Part shown: piece by piece, positions 59,020-64,000 of the stretch
Numbering within the stretch: the stretch's first letter is position 1
Layout: each line of letters starts with the position of its first letter
Source of the DNA: Phocoena phocoena
Taxonomy: Eukaryota; Chordata; Mammalia; Artiodactyla; Phocoenidae
DNA length: 64,000 nucleotides
Assembly (NCBI RefSeq): GCF_963924675.1
Contig: NC_089220.1
Span: forward strand, 51,408,639 to 51,472,638
Direction of reading: 5' to 3'
Program-made: the position numbers and the translations under genes
Notes under the pieces: generated by a model
What the model was told of the DNA's origin: nothing
What the model saw: the letters and a program-made list of their open reading frames with translations, nothing else
Database searches by the model: none

Positions 59020-60960
59020 AGCCTATCAAAGTAGTTTATTGGTCAAGACCATAAAGGATTTCTTTAAAGTTTTATCCTGAAATATTGTAAATATATACCA
59101 AAGTAGACAAAGAGTATAAAGCATCTCCATGCACACAAAATTCAGCTTCAACAAATAAGAACCCATGGCCTGTCTTACTTCATCTACTTCCCTACCATTT
59201 TTCCAGTTCCCAGGGTATTTTGAATCAAATACCATACTTCACATCATTTTATCTGTAAGTAATTCAGTATTTATCTATAAAATGTTTTTATAGTTATTTT
59301 TTTAAAAACCATGCACCATTACCACACCTAAAACTTTTGACAATCTCTTAATATCATCAAATATCCATTCAGTGTTCAAATTTTCAATTAGTTTTTAAAT
59401 GTAATGAAATCAAATTTAAGGGACTTTGATTATGACCCAAATATAGTCCACACATTGCCACTGTTCAATATGGCTCTTAAGTTTCTTTAAATCTATAGGT
59501 TCTACTTTCTTCATGTTTCTTCCTTTTCAGATTATTTGTTGAAAAAAAAAAAAAAAACTCTACTTGTCCTGTAGAGTTTTCCCACTGTATGGGTCTTGCT
59601 GATTGCAGCCCACAGTGCATTTTAAAATGTTTCTCTGTCCTCTGTTTGATTTAGAAGCTTGATAAGATACAGGTAGGAGTATCTTGGGGATTCAGTTTTG
59701 TAAGTGGTGGGTGTGTTCTGCCATCTGCAAGCAACAATATCTTGTTGTCTCATATTCTGGTTAACAGCCTTTAATGCCCAATGCCTGTATGCATTGTTAT
59801 CAGAAGTTGTGAAACATTCTAATTCTAGCATTCTTTTTCATTTATTGGGTGGAGTACTTCTATAGGAGAAAACATTCTTTTATTTATTATTAAGTTTCAC
59901 ACTGGTAGCTTTTATAGGAAAAACAAGATACATACTTGATTTTTCTCTTAAATTGGCTATTTTAAAAATAATATATAGCTTTATTAGCAACCTCAAGTTA
60001 TGAGCAACTATTTTTAATTGTTAAGACCTCATGGATTTCAATATATTTGACCTGTTTCAACCTGTTACAATTATTTTCCTTAAATAATTGTAATTGTGAA
60101 AATTACTCTGTCTTTGCCAGTGTGAGATACATTGACCCCTGAAAACTTCTGAAGATTCAAGTGATCTTGGATAGCTCTCTTGCTGTCTATTATCACAGAT
60201 GTTTTATAATCATTTGGAATCATCTACTTTCATTTTTGTGAACAGAACTACCCTCATTTCGGATTTATCTAATATTTATCATGATTAGATTAATGTGCTT
60301 CATTCCAGGTTGACAAAGGTCCTAAATGATATCACATCCCTCAGAGGAGATCACATCAGGAAGCATAAAATGTCAATCTGCCTCTCACTGCTGATATTAA
60401 TTTTTCACCCAGACAAGGTGTTTTCCTATTTCTCTACTTTATGGTTACTAGTTTCTTCTGTGAAACTAGCAAGGAAGTTGTGGGAAGATACATTCAGACC
60501 ATGTAAATATCCCATAACTCATTAAAAATATTCTCCTGGGTTTATCAACCATTAATGATTCTTGCCTGAACCAATCTTCACTATGACAGTTACAAAATGA
60601 TATTTTTCCATCTCCAGCAGTCCCTTCACATTTAGAGGCTGTCAACTGACATGCTACTATGAAAAAAAGCCCTTCAGCTCATTCTTTTATCTATATATTT
60701 ATTTATCTGTTTGTTTACTTATGATTGCTATATACTCATGGCTTTCTACTTTGCTGTTCAAATTGCCCAAGATTTGGCTAGCAGGTGTCAAAAAACTGCC
60801 TCCTGGTTCCTAGTAATAGGCCCCCATATATTTATTTTATTATTATTTTAGCCTTTTCTTACTTTCTGCTATAACAACATTTTCAAGCTCATGTTGTGTC
60901 TATCCTAACCAGATTTAGAGTCAAGACATTTTTATGAAACCAGAACAAATCTGACATCAT
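59020..60960 (-). repeat. Ancient L1M-type 3' region, minus strand
   Basis: Recognisable ordered blocks are 'atcatcaaatatccattcag' then 'tgttcaaattttcaattag', 'tagtccacacattgccactg', 'aatctataggttctactttc', 'cttgtcctgtagagttttcc', 'agaccatgtaaatatcccat', 'aatgattcttgcctgaacca' and 'tcaagctcatgttgtgtcta'. I recall these as a long non-coding 3' region of ancient mammalian L1 (L1M/L1ME group), but the exact name is uncertain. About 1.9 kb is covered with only small gaps. Confidence 0.6.
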
Positions 60961-61575
60961 AATCTGATAAATATGTTATTAGAAAGTCAAATTAGAAGTC
61001 AATCTCTGCTATGAATATAAATGAAAAAAAATCCTTAACATTTTAGAAAATTGAATTCTGCAATATTCCTTGGTAGTTAAAGACAATGATTGTAATACAG
61101 CTACCATCTCCAAAATTTTCCTCTCCAAATCAAAAGAAAAGTATATAATCTTTTTTATTCCTAAAAAAACAAAAGTGAAAATTAAATTATGCAAAATTAT
61201 AAGTATAGCATAATTTGAAAATAAAGAATGCTGAAACTGTAAATAACTGTAAGTAAAAAAAAGAAAAGAAAAAATTTCAATGCAGAACTTCTTGGTCTAC
61301 TGTACTACTCTTGCCCAGGAACAAGGCTTTGTGGCAAACAAAGACAGAATGAGAAAAACTGTGGGAAAGACATAAGAGGGACACTAGCCAGAGGATCCCA
61401 AAGATGATTTGCAACGAGAACCAAACATATTAAATCCATCCTAAATCTGAAACTACTGGAAAAGTGTCTGGGCAGATCAGGGCATAATCTACAGAGAAGA
61501 GATTCTTAAGTAGATATGATTTAAAGGGGGAGTCACTATTTAAAAGGGGAGATGCCATTTTAAAGAGATAGGGAA
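60961..61575. other. Unrecognised DNA; source side of an inverted local repeat
   Basis: Contains 61037-61085, whose reverse complement reappears at 61783-61831. No gene or named repeat is seen otherwise. Confidence 0.5.
61037..61085 (+). repeat. Inverted local repeat, copy 1
   Basis: 49 bp ('aacattttagaaaattgaat' to 'ccttggtagttaaagaca') matching the reverse complement of 61783-61831 in 48 of 49 positions. Confidence 0.9.
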
Positions 61576-61738
61576 GGGATTTCCCTGGTGGTCCAGTAGT
61601 AAAGAAGCTGCGTTCCAGGGTTCTTTCCCTGGTCAGGGAACTAAGATCCCACATGCCGCAGGGCAACTAAGCTGGCATGCCACAATCACTGAGCTTGTGT
61701 GCCTCAACAAGGGAGCCCACATGCTGAAAACTACCGAG

Positions 61739-61782
61739 CCCCCTGCAGTGGAAGCATGGAGTCTTAACCACTGGACCACCAG
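61739..61782 (-). repeat. Reversed SINE head fragment inside the split SINE
   Basis: 'gtcttaaccactggaccacc' is the reverse complement of a CHR SINE head. It differs from the head at 61576, so it is not a simple inversion of the same copy. Confidence 0.75.
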
Positions 61783-61831
61783 TGTCTTTAACTACCAAGG
61801 AATATTGCTGAATTCAATTTTCTAAAATGTT
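61783..61831 (-). repeat. Inverted local repeat, copy 2
   Basis: 'tgtctttaactaccaaggaa' to 'ttttctaaaatgtt', the reverse complement of 61037-61085 with a single difference. Confidence 0.9.
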
Positions 61832-62082
61832 GTTATACAATAAAACTCAAAATGCTACAAGGCCCACGTGCTCTGGAACCCATGCGCCACATCTACAGAG
61901 CCCACGCACCCTGGAGCCTGCGCCCCACAATGAGAGGAAAACCCGCATGCCACAACTAGAGAAAAGTTTGCGTGCCATAATGAAGAGCCTGCACACCGCA
62001 ATGAAGACCCTGCATGGTACAACTAAGACCTGACATGGCCAAAAATAAATTAATTAAAAATTAAAAAAATAAATTTATATTA

Positions 62083-62379
62083 AAAAAGGGATAGGGGAGA
62101 TCTAAAAGGGGACTTTCGAAACTCATAGTTTCTCAGGGAGAAAAGTAAGGTAGAAACACTCTTTGGCAATAGGATGGTGTAGAGAAAAAGAAAAATAAGA
62201 AGGCAATTTTAGGGTTTTACAGGGTAAAAGAAAGCCATAAAATTGGAAGCCTCACAATGCTTCTCCTACCAACCAACCAAAAAGCTAACAAAACCCCTGG
62301 ATTGTGCTTTACTGACTGAAGGTAGGAGGTATTTATGTATCATGCTCTGGTGATGTGGATAAGAATTCTTTGATTAACC
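62083..62379. other. Unrecognised DNA
   Basis: Short unexplained stretch between the split SINE and an ancient L1 piece. Confidence 0.45.
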
Positions 62380-62600
62380 TTAGGTTACAAATATTTCCTC
62401 CTATGTTTTACTTTTAAAAGTTTTATAATTGTATACTTTTAGATTTCTGATACATTTTGAGTTTTTTGGTTTTTTTTTTTTTTTTTTTGTATAATGTATA
62501 GGGTTTAGGTTGAGTTTCAGTTATTTGTTTATTTGCATATAGGTGTAATTAAATAGCTTCTCCTTGCATTCTGTCCAGGTTTTATGGTTTCTTTTCAGTG
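62380..62600 (-). repeat. Ancient LINE-1 ORF2 fragment, minus strand
   Basis: 'taaaagttttataattgtat', 'gatacattttgag' and 'tgtataatgtatagggttta' are reversed ORF2 blocks equivalent to 34780-34870 in copy C. A T run (62472-62488) is internal. Confidence 0.6.
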
Positions 62601-62639
62601 GGAGAAACAAGGTGAAGTTGCTTACTTTATCTTACTAAG

Positions 62640-63235
62640 AGCCTCCAGTATCTTCTTTAATGGAGAAACACTGGGAGCATGACTACTAAGATCAAAGAGA
62701 AGATAAAGATAGCCACTATGTCAACTGTTATTGTATTCATAGTATTAGCCAATGAAATTAGACAGAATAAATTAATTAGAGGCATAAAAAAAGGGGGTAA
62801 AGAAGAAGCAAAATAGTCACTATTTTGAGATGATACAATAGATACCATAAAACAACAACCAATTATAAAACTAAGTCAAATAATAAAATAATTCAATCAA
62901 GCAGCAAAATATAATATTAATGTTAAAAAATCAATAGTTTTTCTTTTCACAAATAATAAACAGAGGACATACTGGTAGGAAAATAATCAATTTACAATGG
63001 CAACAAAAAATTAAATATTTAAGAAGAATTTAATTAAAAATATGCAAATCTTATGCGAAAAATTTTAGAATACACCTGAAGGACTCTAAAGTAGAATTGA
63101 ATAAAAACAACACAACATTAAAAAGATAACAATTATCTTTATATTAATATATAACGTCAATATAATACCAATTAAAATGCCAACAAAGTATTCCAGGGAG
63201 TGAATCAAATTAATATTAAAATTCATACACATGCA
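62640..63235 (+). repeat. Ancient LINE-1 ORF2 (RT region) fragment, plus strand
   Basis: 'gtattagccaatgaaattag' and 'ataaattaattagaggcata' correspond to the L1 region just before FADD. 'actattttgagatgatacaa' sits at the FADD position (the motif itself reads as 'ttgagatgat'). 'tttacaatggcaacaaaaaa' follows the expected order. It is heavily decayed. Confidence 0.6.
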
Positions 63236-63249
63236 AGAATAGCCAGGAA

Positions 63250-64000
63250 AGGATGACATCATCAAGATGGTGTCATAGATCATTTCAGACATCAGTCCCC
63301 TTCACAAAAGGCCAACTAGCAACTATCCACAGGCAAAACATCCCTGTGAAAATCCCAGAAGTGGGATACAGCTGAAGTACCCACCTGGACCACAGACACA
63401 GAAAAGGACTGCATTAGAAGGGTAAGAGGAGTGGTTTCACTTTGACCACATCTCCCCTCCCCCAGACCAGTATAGACTTGTATCTAGAGGACCCCTCTGC
63501 ATCTGTATGTTCTCTAGTAGTAAAAAAGAACCCAAAGTGAACATCCACCTCTCCCACCATTGAGGGAGACATCTCAGGAGGCCCAACTGGATCCTGCCTA
63601 ATGGAGATCACTAAGGGAATCTGCAGACCTAGACCACTGGGAATTAGATAGGGGTGGAGATGGGGGTGGAGCATACAGCAACTATCTCTCAGATCATGGC
63701 CAATCACATACTTGGTTATGTCAGTGACCAAGCAGTGTTCCGAGTCTGAACACAGATACCTGGCAGCCAAAGAGCACATCCTATGGCCTTCCTGGGCAGG
63801 GAAACAAATTACAGCTGCCACCACCCCCAACTGTGGAGAATAGCCTCCTGATTCACCCAACCAGGAAGATTGGTCAGACAACCCAGGCAGCTGTGGAGCC
63901 AATGCTACAGCCTCACTTGGGCAGGAAGCCAAGCCAGTAAACCTCTCAACTGTTGAGCATGGTCTCTGGCCCTTCCTAATCAGAGGGCCTGAACAGTGAC
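63250..64000 (+). mobile_element. 5' UTR of an older LINE-1, running off the window end
   Basis: Starts near 'gacatcatcaagatggtgtc' and is less AT-rich than its surroundings, with phrases such as 'atcccagaagtgggatacag' and 'gcacatcctatggccttcct' typical of old artiodactyl or placental L1 5' UTRs. A YY1-type core 'caagatggtg' lies at 63263-63272. The 172-codon minus-strand frame (63932-63414) is antisense to the UTR and shows no domain. ORF1 would lie beyond the window. Confidence 0.6.
63263..63272 (+). promoter_or_regulatory. YY1-type core at the start of the edge LINE-1
   Basis: 'caagatggtg' near the presumed first bases of the element, the same arrangement as in copies B and C. Confidence 0.5.

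Larger units (their letters stand above)
61576..62082 (+). mobile_element. CHR-type SINE split by a composite insertion
   Basis: The first part (61576 to about 61738) begins 'aagggatttccctggtggtc' and runs to 'ctgaaaactaccgagccc'. The second part (about 61861-62082) resumes 'gcccacgtgctctggaaccc' and ends 'catggccaaaaataaattaa' with an A-rich tail. Together they give a long CHR-1-like SINE. Between them, about 120 bp is foreign: a reversed SINE head (61739-61782), the inverted local repeat (61783-61831) and about 29 bp of unknown origin. Confidence 0.75.

Noticed and set aside
59557..59578. Perfect 7 bp hairpin 'actctac'/'gtagagt' after an A run
   Set aside because: It occurs within the old L1M-type repeat and a 7 bp stem is expected by chance.
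63414..63932. 172-codon minus-strand open frame near the window end
   Set aside because: Antisense to a less AT-rich old L1 5' UTR. Low stop density explains the length, and the composition (Pro/Ser/Gly rich) shows no known fold.
1..64000. A coherent undescribed multi-gene system
   Set aside because: I looked for operons, gene clusters, conserved exons and RNA structures on both strands. Everything interpretable resolves to retrotransposons, DNA transposon relics, LTRs or simple repeats.

Overview
This window looks like gene-poor nuclear DNA from a mammal, most probably a cetacean (at least the whale/hippo lineage). The strongest clue is a set of CHR-type, tRNA-derived SINEs. They start with the 'gggcttccctggtgg' head, carry Pol III A and B boxes, and two of them have almost undamaged bodies and perfect 13-15 bp target-site duplications. 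They sit among artiodactyl-type LINE-1 copies and much older elements shared by all placental mammals (L2, MIR, HAL1, MLT1). All family names are from my memory of consensus sequences; no database was searched. I found no host protein-coding exon, rRNA, functional tRNA, CRISPR array or bacterial-type gene. Every open frame over about 120 codons that I could recognise is broken LINE coding sequence; the two exceptions (9584-9970 and 63414-63932, both minus) are chance frames, largely antisense to LINE-1 5' UTR sequence.

Layout. 1-9.7 kb: old DNA with a roughly 2 kb minus-strand L2 (1740-3710), a MIR and unrecognised sequence. 9.7-15.6 kb: LINE-1 copy A (+), bounded by a 15 bp TSD. It carries an internal deletion joining ORF1 to ORF2 and two later CHR SINEs. 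15.7-20.7 kb: MIRs, a hAT-like DNA element, a CHR-1-type SINE, an MLT1 LTR, L2 ends and a CA microsatellite. 20.7-27.9 kb: full-length LINE-1 copy B (+), with promoter-type 5' UTR, ORF1, ORF2 and 3' UTR, all coding parts disrupted. 28.1-30.4 kb: two truncated L1 3' ends and an MLT1 LTR. 30.8-33.3 kb: a nearly complete HAL1. 33.5-40.5 kb: near-full-length LINE-1 copy C (-), 3' end to 3' end with copy B.

40.5-45.5 kb: two MLT1 LTRs in the same orientation, plus L2 fragments. 45.8-49.0 kb: an older L1 with a younger L1 3' end nested in it. 49-57 kb: mostly unrecognised AT-rich DNA, with three minus-strand CHR SINEs, a local 124 bp direct duplication, an MLT1 and a MIR. 57.3-57.85 kb: a solitary LTR with CCAAT, TATA-like and AATAAA signals. 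59-61 kb: an ancient minus-strand L1M-type 3' region. 61.6-62.1 kb: a CHR SINE split by a composite insertion that includes a 49 bp inverted copy of DNA 0.7 kb away. 62.4-64 kb: ancient L1 fragments and the 5' UTR of another L1 running off the end.

The elements do not form a working system. The window records successive retrotransposition: L2/MIR/HAL1/MLT1 first, then L1M, then artiodactyl L1 copies A-C, then CHR SINEs mobilised by L1 proteins. I found no evidence of a novel biological system. The points most worth a second look are structural: the ORF1-ORF2 fusion in copy A, the 7 kb inverted L1 pair, active-site losses in the L1 enzymes, the split SINE at 61.6 kb and the 50.0/51.5 kb duplication.
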